64,000 bases of DNA from NCBI RefSeq assembly GCF_905475465.1, contig NC_062240.1, forward strand, positions 3,859,001-3,923,000. The letters are read 5' to 3'. The stretch comes from Pieris napi. Taxonomy: Eukaryota; Arthropoda; Insecta; Lepidoptera; Pieridae. Below, piece by piece: positions 21,441 through 33,771 of the stretch (its first letter is position 1; each line of letters begins with the position of its first letter). Under the pieces are notes generated by a model that saw nothing but the letters and a program-made list of their open reading frames with translations, made no database searches and was not told where the DNA came from. Position numbers and translations under genes: made by a program.

Positions 21441-24140
21441 GCCGCTTCGATAGACATAATTCAAAAGTTAAATGTCTTATTTATACATATCCTTATCTGA
21501 TTCAATTGAGTCATATATATTTAATAATGCGGGAGTAGCTAGGAAGCATTGTCGAGCTCGCATAAACGAATTTCGATGTTTTCCAATAAGCTTTAGCCTA
21601 TACGGCATCGGTAAGAAATACACAAATACATTGTTTTGTTTTATCTTTATTTTGTTGTATTTGATGGTCAGACAAATATTTGTTGATGATATCGTCATAG
21701 CCGTGGAAAAGTAACGGATCTGACAAATAGTAAACTTTACAGGGCAGCCATTTCAAAATAACATAATCATGTTAGTTTTCTTTGTCATAACTTTTTTAAT
21801 TCATATTCTGTTATTATGAAAATTGGCATACAAACAAACAAAAGGGTTTGTTTTGAAACAAAAAAAAAATAACATTAAATTACACAGTTTTCTAATAAGC
21901 GTCTATCAAATCCATCGCATTACCGACTGATTAATTTGCGATTTAAAACACATGGAATTTCTTTTTAATTTAGCCGAAATATTTAGTCAATATCCAAATA
22001 TGATAAAAAGTGGATTTTGCTTTTTTTTCACATCCGACATTGTTCTACGATAATGACGATATATTATTTTTATTAAATAATTTAAAATGTGGGCTTCTAT
22101 TTACATAAACAAAATTATAGTATTATATAAGTTTTGTATTTATTGTTTTTTACTTTATTACTGTGTGGCTCTTGGGGCACTTAGGTTTACTTAGATTACA
22201 CCAAGAAACCACTAAGAGGTAAACCATTATTTATACTATTCGTTAGAATTTGTCGGAAGCTCTTTTCCTATTAAATACGATGCATTATAGGACTTTCAAA
22301 GCGTTAATAGAATTATTTCACTAATGGAATGCTCTATTGCGATGAGAACAAACATCCTTTATTCATTATCCGATTCATTTAAAGCTTCGAGGAACATTTT
22401 ATATTTGAATGAATTAAGGCAAGTTATATAGCAACAGAAAAAATATATAATTGCTATTAAAATATTAATTAATTTTATTATTTTGCACACATTAAAAAAG
22501 CAATGATTTATATTTAAATATATTTTATGATCGAGTCAATTGTTCCTACTTTTACGAAACATAATTTATTTTGATTTGATAAGTTTTGTTATTATTTAAG
22601 TGTTTCATAGTTTTTTATCAGTAACGAATAAAAGTATGAATATTGTTAAAACAAATCAGGGTAAAGCAAATGCGTCGAGTGGGGTCGAGGCGCCATCTTA
22701 ACTTTTGACAGTACGTACAGGGAATGCACTGACGCAACAGTACTGATTGAGTAGTCAGTGGAGCATTTTGATGATGAGACGTTGGTCCGAGTTGGGTCTA
22801 GTAGATTGTGATTAAAATTTATTAGTTAGTGTTAAAGGAATCAACCTAAATTAAATATTGTATGGTAATTAAAGTGTCTTTTGTGCTCGCTTTTAACCCA
22901 CATGACGCCCACTAAACCTGCTTATGCCGATGTCATATATAAATCGGAATTTATTTTATTTTTATGTCAGTATGTTTCAAATTTTACGTATTGCATTTAA
23001 ATTATAAAATCTGAAACTATTCCATTTAAAAAACTAAATTTATTATTAGTTATAGTAGGTAGATATTTTTAATATTTGTTTTTGTATGTGGAAGATATCA
23101 AAGGTAATGTCAATTTCTATCACATTGTCTACTTATGCTAAGCGTTCTTTTAATATAACACATGAAGCATGGTACTCAACGATAACCATGGTGTCAAGAA
23201 TTCATTAGAATGTTCGTGTAAGTCAAAAACTTGGCGATTAACAAGAGGGGCGAGGGGTTTCATGCCACAACTTCTAGCCTGGAACTGGTAGTAAAAGTAA
23301 GTTTTGAATTTTTAATTTTTTGAAGTGAAAACTTCTTTAGCATCGTTGTGATTTGAAAGTCGATGAAACGAAAATGCAACTGTAAAAAGAGACAGCCACA
23401 TAAATTCATAAGATTTAACGTGGGAGAAAATGAGATAGAAAGCATTATACAGTGTATAAGCTTTAAATTTGTGATATTAAACTTAATAATTAAAATTACA
23501 TACGTGTTTTTTTAAATATTAACGTTAATAAGTGTACATACTAATGAATATTGATTTTATTGTAAAACGATCTCACGCTCTTTTGTTTCACAAATTTCGT
23601 TTATTTCGAACATCTTATAACCAATACAAATGAGCTTAATGTAAAAAAGCCTAGCATTTATTACATACAGTCCTAACCTAGCTCTCCTATAAATCAGCAG
23701 CGGTGTATAGGGTTTCTTCGCCACAAAGCCAATTAATTCCTGCCGCGGATCGAATTGGATTGGCGTTCAATCCTTTTAGCTGTAACTTGATTAATTTAAT
23801 ATCAGATATTGTCATAAAATTGTTTCATAATATCTGAAGTATAATGAGCGTTTATTATAACTTTTTGATTAGTAATTAGTAGATATTAAAATGCTTGTTC
23901 ATAACCAACATATACACTAATATTAAGAGGAAACATTTGATTGTTTTTATTCTTCGACCATTAGAATTCTACATTATTCCTGATGAACATAAGCTATAGA
24001 AAAATTTCAAAAAGGTAGGAATCCGTATGAAAACATTGTTAATGTAATGAAAAAAATACCAATAAAAAACCCCGTATCGCGTACGCTGCAGAAACAATTG
24101 GTGATATAAAAGTGAGGTACTACAGTTTTATAAGTCATTA
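21441..24140. other. unassigned sequence, 2.7 kb
   Basis: Opposite-strand small frames at 21472-21714 and 21477-21698 overlap and show no domain. A GC-balanced patch at about 22675-22920 is unidentified. A fragment resembling the left end of the GAAGT-type short elements (TTGAAGTGAAAACTTCTTTAG) lies near 23322. Confidence 0.4.
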
Positions 24141-24149
24141 TCTACAAAA

Positions 24150-24510
24150 AAAACGTGTGGCACTCGGGGACTGCCGCGGTAAAGCTATTGCATAGCATTA
24201 TTTATCAACTTATGCAATTATAATTATTTATTTATGCAGTATTTTTTTTCTTTGATATTAATTCAATCAACCAGACTCAGACTAACACGCCTATATAGTC
24301 TGTCTGACTCTAACGCGTACCGGCTGCACCGGCCGCGCTTACGCTACGTCACCGATCACGCCAGACCGATGCGAGACGCCGTATGCGTTCTGTCCTGCTC
24401 TAACGTAATGTATCATCGTGTGTTAGGTTTATTTTCATTACGGAATTTCTTGATACGGTTGCCGCGCTCAAAGCCCGCGATAAAATCTATGCAATAGCTT
24501 AAAAATCCGC
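24150..24510. repeat. candidate dispersed repeat with AAGCTATTGCATA inverted arms
   Basis: AAGCTATTGCATAG near 24183 is mirrored by CTATGCAATAGCTT near 24488. CGGGGACTGCCGCGG lies beside the left arm and a GC-rich core lies at about 24300-24410. This looks like a short foldback element, but I cannot place it in a family. The plus frame at 24234-24497 has no recognised domain. Confidence 0.4.
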
Positions 24511-24828
24511 CAACTATAACATATTAAATATATTAAGCATCTAGCAATGCAAAGGATGGACTGAACTCTTGTTGTAAAATATTGCTGTTTCGTTTATTTA
24601 ATAGCACAGCAGGTTATAAGGAATTTAATATGTCATCCTTATGCCATAAGGACAAATAATCATCATTACCTACATTTGTCTTTGGTTTATGCAAGTACTG
24701 CACATAAATAAAACATACTGACAAACAAGGAAACGAAAAATTGTTTTCATAAAAGTCGAGCTGATTATTGTAAATACCAAATACGCATTATTATGGCAAT
24801 TTATTAGTTAGACTCATAATAAAAAACA
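24511..24828. other. unassigned AT-rich sequence
   Basis: Nothing recognised. Confidence 0.5.
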
Positions 24829-25064
24829 ATCCAATGGCGCAACGGCCATATGTAGGACTTGGCCTTAGCTTGTATCCGTTACTTCAATCATTTTTATTTT
24901 ATAAACAAGTGGATCAGCCTTCTGTGTAACATCCTTTTTGGGTTTGAGATTCCGGTTTCCTCACGATCTTTGCCTTCACCGTAGGAGCAGGTGATAGGTA
25001 CGTAGTAACAAAATTATATTAGTGCCTTCGGTCGCACGTTTTAGCAACTAGGCCAATACTGCGC
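24829..25064 (-). mobile_element. tRNA-derived SINE, main family, degraded
   Basis: The minus strand has CAGTATTGGCCTAGTTGC at the head and CGTGAGGAAACCGG in the body, and it ends near GCGCCATTGG. Many substitutions and deletions make it an old copy. Confidence 0.75.
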
Positions 25065-25639
25065 TTAATCAGACTGTAATCAACAAATTGATAACTTAAT
25101 GTGACTGACTCTTGCTGAACCCCGTTGTTGTTAAGCACTCAAAAAGTTATATTTAAATCATAAGTTATATTATTTAAGATATACTATATACTATTATGTC
25201 TAAGCAATACCTGTAATTGACATTGTATGGGTATAAATATAAAACAAAACATTTGGCAAGACGGGCAATAGCGGCCTTTGTCTCACGTTATGAGGACGAT
25301 ATATCTCATGCACTTGACAGGCCGCAAACCCGACTGTTCCAGCAGGCCACAGTTTACTAACAAACAGTGATGAATGCTAGTAAAGTAAAATAATGTCGCG
25401 TTGTACTCACAATGCAAGTAATGACATGGTGATAATTTTTGATAAGAATATATTATTATTCCTACGGATATAACCTCATCCTCATCATCATATAGTTGAT
25501 AGCAATAATACTTTACCAGTCACATCGTAACATTGCTTGTTTTAAAGCACGTGAAACGGTAATTCTATATTTTAAAATCACAATTAATAATCTAAAATAT
25601 ATGAATATTTCAGCACATTTTAGGTCTGGTCAACTGTTT
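25065..25639. other. unassigned sequence
   Basis: Nothing recognised. There is a short CATCATCAT run near 25480. Confidence 0.45.
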
Positions 25640-25885
25640 CGTGATCATTTGTGGTTTATGACGTTGTGGTTTATGACAATTTTCTTTGAATAATTGTTAT
25701 GTAGAGGGAGGGTAAAACTTGCTGAGTTTTTTGCCCGTTCTTCTCAGAACAAGGCCTCTTGGTAGTTTTGCGAACGGATGGCGTAGTCTTGCTATTTCGC
25801 GAATTTTGTAAACGTTTTTGACATTCATAAGCATGCCCTAAGACGCATTTATACTGAATAAACGTATTTTGATAAATTGATTGGT
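25640..25885 (+). mobile_element. LINE 3'-tail fragment
   Basis: Plus-strand 3' UTR with TGCCCGTTCTTCTC, GGCCTCTTGG, TTTTTGACATTCATAAGC and an end at TACTGAATAAACG. This is the layout of RTE-like LINE tails. It is non-coding. Confidence 0.55.
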
Positions 25886-25930
25886 GATCAGCCTTCTGTG
25901 CCTGACACACACCGTCGACTTGACGCTATG
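25886..25930 (-). mobile_element. SINE scrap, main family
   Basis: GATCAGCCTTCTGTGCCTG then ACACACACCGTCGACTT is the antisense of the central SINE body. Confidence 0.6.
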
Positions 25931-26429
25931 GTAAAAATAATATTCTTGTTAACAAAGAAATATTAACTTCGTTTTACCACTAAAAGTTCTATCAACATTA
26001 AGTTAACTCTAGCTCACGGCTCACCTCAGTCTTAAATTGGGATGTGGGGTGACATTTTCACGGCTTGTTTGTCGATAATTCCCGCCGTTAAACAACCGAT
26101 ATATGGAGGATATTACGAACAATTTATAATTAAATAAAGTCTTTGAGGTAGTTATAGAAAATTGTACTAAAATTTGGGAAACAAACGAGCATCAAATACC
26201 ACGATAAAAAAACGCACGTGTATATTTGTTCTATTAAATATTTTTATAAGTCCTATTGTCCTCATTTTTACATGTGTGATGTTTGAGAGCAAAAAAAATA
26301 TAAAAGTTTGTGGCTAAGTTTACAGATTTCAAAATGTTTTAAACATTTTTTTTAATGTGCTGTTAAATTTTTAGATATGTTTATTGTAATTGTAAAATAT
26401 AATTTAAATTAGACAAAACAATAATTTTA
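25931..26429. other. unassigned AT-rich sequence
   Basis: Nothing recognised. Confidence 0.5.
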
Positions 26430-26820
26430 ATGTTCCAGCAATGTTGTATCCAACAGGCATCGCAAGAGACGATGGCAAGCGGATGGAATGTCGTTGATCC
26501 CTTGGAAAATGGGACGGACTTTAATATGGGATGCTACTTGTGTGTACCTACACGTTTGCTCCGTCTCTACTCCTTCGGACTAGCAAAAAAGCTGGGGAGG
26601 CCGCAGAGCAGGCAGAAAATAATAAACGGGACAAATAAAGGAGTCTTTCCTCCAACTTCGATTTTGTTACCTTTGGCGTAGACAATCTTGGGTCGTGGAG
26701 TTCAAGTGCACAGGCGCTTATTAAAGATTTAAATTGGCACCTGGTAGACAGTACTGGTGACCCCAGAGCTGTACAGCAATACAGCGTGGAAATGCTTCCA
26801 GCGTTAAAGGTACACTGCCA
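26430..26820 (+). pseudogene. decayed gene with a WDATC block
   Basis: Across frames, the plus strand gives GMSLIPWKMGRTLIWDATCV, then TFAPSL, KKAGEAAEQAE, FDFVTFGVD, ALIKDL and DSTGDPRA. This order (IPW..GR.L.WDATC, DT.APS, AG.AAE.AE..K..KY, F.P...ET.G.WG, TGDPRA) is familiar from multicopy proteins of many invertebrates. They are often annotated next to reverse-transcriptase sequences, and W-D-A-T-C is reminiscent of a PD-(D/E)XK nuclease core. That functional idea is only an inference. At least two frameshifts and one in-frame stop make it a pseudogene. The small frame at 26430-26681 is a partial, out-of-frame view of it. Confidence 0.55.
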
Positions 26821-27045
26821 TAGGGACCTTTTTAAATTTGTTTTAATTTTCTTTTCAATAATTTTTAATTATTTTTAATATTACTTTGTGGGTTAAGAAA
26901 ATTTAAAAAAAATAAAAAATTAATGTAATAATCAAGACCGGAGTAACCTTATAAGACTGTGCATTATTTAAAAATACAAATGCCACACCTGTCACGTGTG
27001 ATACTAAGAATATAAAAAGTAGAAGTAACATTTGATGTAAAAACT

Positions 27046-27575
27046 TAATGAAGTGCGTGCGTACAACGTAGGTACACATGTCCAAAGTGAAACTTCTTTT
27101 TAAATTAAGTATTGAGTAATTAAGCTGCCCAAATCCCATAATTTAATTTTGCCAGTATTTCTGTAGTAATGAATGATACTAAGGCTAATTGAAAACCAGA
27201 ACTAAAATTAGTTGTTGTTATGTATATAGGAATACCACCATAAATATGGTAACAATTACCAAATAATATAACAAATTCATAATTATCATAATTGCTAACT
27301 TATGTCCACATTTTCTAAATTAGCCAACTGGGTCTTAGCAAAAAAGGTTCGGTGCCCTTATAACAATACAAAACCAACAAGAAAAATTACTTAATTAAAT
27401 AATACTGATATTAAAACACCATCGGTGTTCAAGTATGAATAATTGCCCACAAATTTATACTAGCACATCTTTATAAAATAAAAAAAAATCGACAAAAACG
27501 CTGCACATCTTCGTGACGTTCCGTAAAAGTTTAACCCTCATGCGCCTAAAGAAGTTTCACTTCAAAAATATCTGA
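27046..27575 (-). repeat. possible variant of the GAAGT-end short element
   Basis: The left side has GCGTGCGTAC then GTGAAACTTCTTT; the right side has GCGCCTAAAGAAGTTTCACTTC. The order and orientation match the element at 34164-34533 on the minus strand, with GTGAAACTTC replacing GTATAACTTC. The interior is not similar, so a chance pairing of two fragments is possible. Confidence 0.4.
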
Positions 27576-27882
27576 AACATATGTACGAATGTGAATTCAC
27601 TGTATTATCTCAAATTTCCAAGTCGTAGTAAGCGAGACATATAACCGATCCAATTATTTTTCTATCAAGTAGCGAAATTTTAAAGGATCGTTTCTTAAAC
27701 CCATTAAGTACAGTAAACCAATAAAGTGTCGACCGTATGAGATACCGCGGTGCAAACGGTTCCCTGCCAACTGCACAAGATGGATCGCTCTTATAACTAA
27801 ACTCTATTGAACTAGGAACGCGGGGGGTTTTAAGTAATAGCTTGTAATTTGCTCAATAATATGAAATAACACAATAAATTGA
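27576..27882. other. unassigned sequence
   Basis: Nothing recognised. Confidence 0.45.
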
Positions 27883-28140
27883 GCAGTGTTGGCCTAGTGG
27901 CTTCAGCGTGCGACGTAGGTTCGAACCCGGCTGTGCACCAATGGACTTTATTTCTATGTGCGCATTTAACATTCGCTCGAACGGTGAAGGAAAACATCGT
28001 GAGGAAACCGGCGTGCGTCAGGCACTTCTGTGCCGATCTGGGCTGATCACCTACTTGCCTATTAGATTACCAAAATGATCATAAAGCAGATACAGAAATC
28101 TCAGACCTAAAAAGGTTGTAGCGCCATTGATTGATTTATT
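27883..28140 (+). mobile_element. tRNA-derived SINE, main family, copy with head deletion
   Basis: A-box TGGCCTAGTGGC and B-box GGTTCGAACCC are present, but the segment corresponding to the anticodon loop (about 16 bp, TCTCATC..GAGGTC in other copies) is missing. The body and the GTAGCGCCATTGATT tail are intact. Confidence 0.9.
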
Positions 28141-28207
28141 TAATATGATATAACATTTTCAAAAAGATATGTACTAATGATATGTAAAAAATGTAATAGG
28201 TCGTGAT

Positions 28208-28463
28208 AAAGAACGAAGTTTCGGCTCAGAGTCTTCATCAACGGCTGTCCTCCGTATTCTGGGTACCAACTGGCGGAAGATCTGCAACGAGCAACTCATG
28301 AACGTCTCTGCCCCATTCAGGGGTCATGTCGTCTTCAAAATGGACGTCAAGTTTGTCCTTCAATATTCATCAAACGAATTACGAACTGTTTCGTGCGAGA
28401 ATTATTTTATATTTACGGAACAGCCCATAGACATCTATGTTTGTGGGTGCGTTAGCGGCCTTT
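28208..28463 (+). other. GC-balanced open stretch, unassigned
   Basis: One plus-strand frame stays open from about 28212 to 28463 (ILGTNWRKICNEQL, APFRGHVVFKMD inside). I recognise no family. Its downstream part is antisense to a LINE 3' UTR (28446-28690), so at least that end is a by-product. Confidence 0.3.
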
Positions 28464-28690
28464 AAGAGCCTTTACTAAAAGTTCCACTGGAAGTCGATTC
28501 CACAGCTCATCAGTTCGCAAAACGAAATGCCTAGAAGTGGGCATTCCAGCCACCGAGGTGGTACCGACAAAACCTGGAATTAATTCGGCTTGTGCAGTAA
28601 TGAAACGAGTCAACCAAAACAATTCTTCAGATAACTCTCCATAGTACACTTTGTAATTAAGCCTGGAATGCTTCCGCGCTTTACGCTATT
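28446..28690 (-). pseudogene. LINE reverse transcriptase C-terminal fragment
   Basis: The minus strand reads RLNYKV, YYGELSEELFWL, then LRTDELWNRLPVELL and KALKGR, followed by a stop and HKHRCLWAVP in the 3' region. The (Y)HGECSEELFGL and (M)WNQLP blocks of the LINE at 57-60 kb are clear relatives. Only about 70 residues of the C-terminus remain, and the catalytic domain is gone. Confidence 0.65.
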
Positions 28691-28831
28691 CGGTTAAGCC
28701 ACAGAGCCAAACGCATATATATATGCTATGCGATAATTTGATTTTTATAGGATTAATTATTTCCTGTACACATTCGTTATTAAATATATTATTAAAATGT
28801 TTAATTTTATAAATTGTGTGCAGCAGTGCAG

Positions 28832-29130
28832 AGCAGTGTTGACCTAGTGCCTTCGCATGCGACTCTCATAAATGAGGTCGTAGGTTCAATCCCCGGCTGT
28901 GCATAAATGGACTTTCTTTCTACGAGCGCATTTAACATTTGCTCGAACGGTGAAGGAAAATATCGTAAGAAACCGACATGTCTTAGACCGAAAAAGTCGA
29001 CGGCGTGTGTCAATGGAGGCTGATCACCTACTTGCCTATTAGATTTAATCTAATGATGAAACAAATGATTATAATCAGATTCAAAAATCTGAGAGGAAGA
29101 CCTAAAGAGGTTGTAGCGCCATTGATTTTT
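28832..29130 (+). mobile_element. tRNA-derived SINE, main family
   Basis: Full-length copy: GCAGTGTTGACCTAGTG head, GGTTCAATCCCC B-box, body with CGGTGAAGGAAAA, tail GTTGTAGCGCCATTGATT plus a T-rich end. Confidence 0.9.
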
Positions 29131-30010
29131 TTTTTTTTAATTTCATAAATTAAAAGCATGATTTAACCAGCATTCTCAACGAATACTGTCTACGAAAAAA
29201 ACTATGCATAAAATTCCTTTACAGAGATTTTACTAAATATAATTAATTTAACCCATAAAGAAAGCAAAATGTTATAGATAACATTGTATATTGTATTCTA
29301 AAAAATTTTTGGCGTTGTAAGCAGCATTTATAGAGGCAATCTATGAAATCTTTATAAAAAACCCTAACATTTACTTCAACGTTGATTTATTATACCAAGC
29401 AAAATCCTTTTAAAGATATAAAAACATGTCTTATGTAACATGACATGCTGAAAATCAAGAAATATTTCGTAGCAAACATTCTCGTTGTAAGATGACACTT
29501 AGCCAGCTAAAGAAGATTCTGGAAGGTTCTTGTTATCCATTACTAACGAAATGTACGCTAGGATTAAGACATGATAAATTGTATACTTATTTTAGTAATT
29601 GATTTGTTTATTAATACTGATATAAGTGGAAAACAAAATATAATATCTATACTAAAACCTCATCTATCGTGTATTGTTATTTTTAAATTAAAGTTTAAAA
29701 ACCTTAATCCACATCAATAACGACCTCTATAGATGTACAGTTGTAAAATAAACTTGGAGTATTATGAAAACAGTAAATTCGTTCGTATAAACAATAATAA
29801 TTAACCATTATACGTTCCGCTGAAATGATATAAATTGAAATGCCCTCGCGTTCCTATGCAAATACAAACAATAATATTATTATTTCCCTTTGTAAGTAAT
29901 CATTGTAAAAAATGATTACACTTTTATCTATCGCGAATGAATTTTAATTACTTGTTTTAAGAAGGACCAACCAAGTTTTAATATTTAAAAATTTAAGTTT
30001 ATAGTTATTT
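29131..30010. other. unassigned AT-rich sequence
   Basis: Nothing recognised. Confidence 0.5.
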
Positions 30011-30215
30011 TTGTCATTACTTTTATTGGGAAATATATTTAAAACATGCGAAACGACTCGACCGATTCTTATGAAATTTGTATGCATATTCAATAAGTCT
30101 GAGAATCAGTCAACATCTATTTTCATCCCCCTAAATGTTAAGGGTGTTCCCACTCTTAATTTTTTTTTTTTAGGCAAAACTTTTCGTTGTTATGACTATG
30201 ATGTATCATACAGAA
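30011..30215 (+). repeat. Helitron-like internal fragment
   Basis: The words CGACTCGACCGATTCTTATG, AAATTTGTATGCATATTC and CATCCCCCTAAATG form a layout I associate with internal parts of insect non-autonomous Helitrons. No TC or CTAG ends can be placed, so the assignment is tentative. The 70-residue frame here is unlikely to be a gene. Confidence 0.35.
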
Positions 30216-30459
30216 ATACATAAACTAAATAATAAACTTTAATACCAATGATGGTTGATTAAATGATACTACTTATTAATATAATAATGTAGGTTGTGCT
30301 AGCGGTGCATATCGTGCCAAGGTTGTCTGACATCAAATGTGGAAACGTGCCAACTTTGATAATAGCATAAAATATTATGTTTTGAATTGATCTACCTCAA
30401 GCCTCGAAGCCCATACTAATATGAAAGTAAGTTTCATTTGTTAAATGTTATGCGTGCAA

Positions 30460-30685
30460 TTTTCATTCCCTGGTGCTTGCACACTATAATAGTTGTGCTC
30501 AAATTATTTTCTTTCTCTGTGCGCTAGAAAATTATTAGATAAAGCAGCGAAAACATCGTGAGAACAAGAAAACTTAAACAAACTTAAATTCCATATCGTG
30601 TGTTAATCATACAACGCTGATCACTTACTGGCCTGTTTTAAAAAATTCTGACCTAAAAAAACGCGCCATTGGTTTTTTTGTGGTT
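30460..30685 (+). mobile_element. tRNA-derived SINE, main family, strongly degraded
   Basis: Recognisable only by AAAACATCGTGAG, GCTGATCACTTACTGGCC and GCGCCATTGG in the right order and spacing. Confidence 0.6.
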
Positions 30686-31454
30686 AAATACTAAACGACT
30701 TGTGTCAGATTACTATAAATAATGGATTATATTGTATCTTTCGTATTCACAGACAAAAAACGTTCTTGAGGTTATAAGGTATTTGTGATCCACGTATCTC
30801 CATTTTATGGTAATAGATTCTATTGTTGGATGATTACGCTTTATCCAGTTGGATTAAATTTCCGTAGAAGAATACTAAAAATTGAACCCCATTATTTTAA
30901 ATCGGAATAAATTTACAAGGCCCATATATATTTTGGCATAAAATAGACATGAGCCCACTCTGGTTTCAGTGAACGACTTAAAAGAGGGAAAAAATAAAAC
31001 AAATTGAATTTTATATAGAAGTAAAATAATCTACAGTAGCGAGGAGAACGAAGTATCGACACAAATAATTTCATAACAATGTAATAGAAAGAATGAAAAC
31101 AAAACAATACGCAATACAATACAGATGATGTTGTGGTGTAAATGTGCTATTTCAAGCTCATTGGGTGTATCCTTTACAAACAGGTGTCGGAGGTAATTTA
31201 CATAGATCATTAGTCGCCACGTCCTTTGATATCCTAATGATCATTCGGTAACAAAGAGCGAGGTAAAATACTCATTGGTTTGGTATGAAAAGCGTTGAAA
31301 ACCCAAAAATCTACGAAATATATCAGGCTTCTAAAAGTTTGACGGAATCAATGGCAGCTGACAGCTTACAGCCGACGAACCTTAGAATTTGAATAAGTGA
31401 CGAACGACATATGATGTATATTTTTCGTTGCATGTACAGAAATTTAATACAATT
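30686..31454. other. unassigned sequence
   Basis: Nothing recognised. Confidence 0.45.
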
Positions 31455-31530
31455 GACATGATTATATAAAAAGGAGGACAACTGGCGGCCTTATCGCTTT
31501 CGAGTGATCTTTTCCTGGCAACCAGTGTGA
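31455..31530 (-). mobile_element. CR1-like LINE 3'-tail scrap
   Basis: GGCGGCCTTATCGC and TTTTCCTGGCAACC on the plus strand are the antisense of the CR1-like 3' UTR pair found at 20750-20785 and 55965-56010. Confidence 0.65.
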
Positions 31531-32335
31531 GAAAAAAAAAAACGACGGGTTGCACTCCGGGAGTGCCGGTAGAAGTGAAAACCTGAATATTAACGTTGTG
31601 CATTTTTGATATTTTGGAATGGTTAGGGAATAATTTTGCACGAATTGCTTTAATTATCAGCATAAAAGTACTATCATATATGTGGTAGAATACAATATTT
31701 ATTTACTGCGCTATGGTACACAAACAAGAAAATTTATTATTAAATTAAATACGCCGAGCCAGCTGTCTACTCTCCATCCGTATCACGAATTTTAAGGTCA
31801 CGTGTCCTGACGCGAGTTTAACATTTTTGACCCATTAAAAAAAAGTGTACAACGCCGCTAAAGAAGTTTTCACTTCAAAAATTAAATTAGATAATACATA
31901 AGACATATACGTGGTTATTTAGACAAAATTAATGGAACAAAACATGTCAATAGTGATCAGAACACATGAAAAAGAAAACATTCACATGAATCACTTTCAG
32001 ATCAGTTAGTACGAAAGCAAAAGTAATTTACAAAGGATATAAAATAAACATTGGTATCCTTTGGAATAATACAAAATAATTTTCCATATACCATATGTGT
32101 GACCTGGGCAATGCTCCAGGGTGTCCATTAATTCATGTATTTGATGGAAAATACCAAACGTTGGCCTTAACAAGCTTTACAAACGGAATATTTATGAAAT
32201 GTTATTTTGCTTCCTGTGCCACTCTGGCATAAAAAGAGTCTATCAACAGTACTCTTTACATTTTGATACATTTGGTTAATGTAAAGCAATTAAGCTTTAG
32301 TTAAAAGGAGTTACTATGACGTGTGAGGATTCTAA
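31531..32335. other. unassigned sequence
   Basis: A scrap of the GAAGT-type element (GCTAAAGAAGTTTTCACTTC) lies near 31857. Otherwise nothing recognised. Confidence 0.45.
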
Positions 32336-32339
32336 CTCA

Positions 32340-32470
32340 AACTCAAAAACAAAATATCTTTATTACACACTTATGAACGTCAAAAAGAAAAGTTAATTTT
32401 AAATTTACTACCAGTTCGCAAGTCAAGTTTGAACTGGAGCAAGTCAATCCCAAGGATTAGGATCTTTTTA
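32340..32470 (-). mobile_element. LINE 3'-tail fragment
   Basis: TTATTACACACTTATGAACG, then TCAAAAAGAAAAG and CTACCAGTTCGCAAG, match the antisense of the 3' UTR at 50020-50190. Confidence 0.55.
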
Positions 32471-33063
32471 GTATTCGTTTAAATTAAAAAAAAGCTTTAT
32501 TGATTAATTTACTTTTAACGAGTTTTATTAATTGTTCTATGTGCGCAAACACTTGTTCTTAACTTGCGAAAATTCTTGACGAAACTAGACGTTAGACTGA
32601 AAACTTAGGACGTTTATCAGAAGTAGAATCATCATTCTACTGACTGATAAAGAAAAAATATACTCTGTCCCAAAAGACACTCGTTTCAGAAATTGGTAGT
32701 CAAACTCATAAAATTCATGTACAACAAAAATACATAATAAAGAAAAATACTGGTAAATCTACCGATTAAGCCTACCTTTCAAGGCAGGCTACCTCAGCAT
32801 AAAAGGACAATAAACCTTTCCGCTAAAAATTGTAAAGAAATGGCATTCTTGAAAGGAAAATGAAGGATTTATTAGTATATCGGGGTCACAATGGGAGGAA
32901 GTATGGGATAGTTTATAAAAGGCTCTACTACAGAGGAGGCTTCTATTATGTGGTGCAGTGCGTGACGGGTTACACACTAGACTTTTACAACAAAACTAGG
33001 TAGTTTTATTAAACAATATAATATCTATAATATTTAATAGCCTGCCTATATCGTAGTATTTTC
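32471..33063. other. unassigned AT-rich sequence
   Basis: Nothing recognised. Confidence 0.5.
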
Positions 33064-33213
33064 GAACCAATTCCACTTAGGGTCCTTCAAGAAATTAGCG
33101 TTTCAACTCTTCAAAGGCCGTCAATGCACTTGCGAGCCTTCTGACAGCGTGAGCGACCATGGGCGGTATCACTTATCATCAGATGAGCCCATCTGCCCAC
33201 TGTTCTATAAAAA
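33064..33213 (+). mobile_element. 3' tail of the 57-kb-type LINE, plus orientation
   Basis: CGAACCAATTCCACTTAGGG, TCCTTCAAGAAA, CACTTGCGAGCC, and CATGGGCGGTATCACTTA to the end. It is eroded, with internal deletions. Confidence 0.75.
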
Positions 33214-33771
33214 ATACCTACCTGAATACAGTTTGGTTTTTTCGAGAATCGACCTCAAAAACTCCAGTAGGTCATGAATGATACCTTCAATTTAATTCAA
33301 TCATAACATATCTATGCTATTATTTCAACGCTTTTTGTCTATAGTTGGAAAGGTAGAAATACTTCTCTATAAAAAACATAAAATGAATTGCTAGGTTGCC
33401 TATACCGTACTGAAACTGTACAAATACATCTAGAAGGTCATCACATGTATTTAGAATATTAGTCGTGTATAATAGAGATGCATAGTGTGTAAACATCTGA
33501 GTGGACATCACGCGCTCAGTGATATGGGAAGAATAAAATTTTATATTTACGAAATTGTTCGCTCGCTCGTAGCAATTTATTGGTTGGAGGAATCATATCC
33601 ATTGCTCTGAGAACATACTTATATTTTATTATTGTAAGCACACTGTGATTCAAAATGGCTTTATCTAGAAACTTAATGTTTTATTGCCATACAAGTAATC
33701 TATATGAAGGAGTGAGAGAGAGGAATAGATTAAAGACCGAAGAGTCAGCTCCTAAATAATGAGTTAATTTA
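33214..33771. other. unassigned sequence
   Basis: Nothing recognised. Confidence 0.45.

Noticed and set aside
21472..21714. Opposite-strand overlapping small frames at 21472-21714 and 21477-21698
   Set aside because: They mirror each other, show no domain and lie in AT-rich DNA.
24234..24497. An 87-residue plus-strand protein
   Set aside because: It spans the GC-rich core of a candidate foldback repeat and has no recognisable domain.
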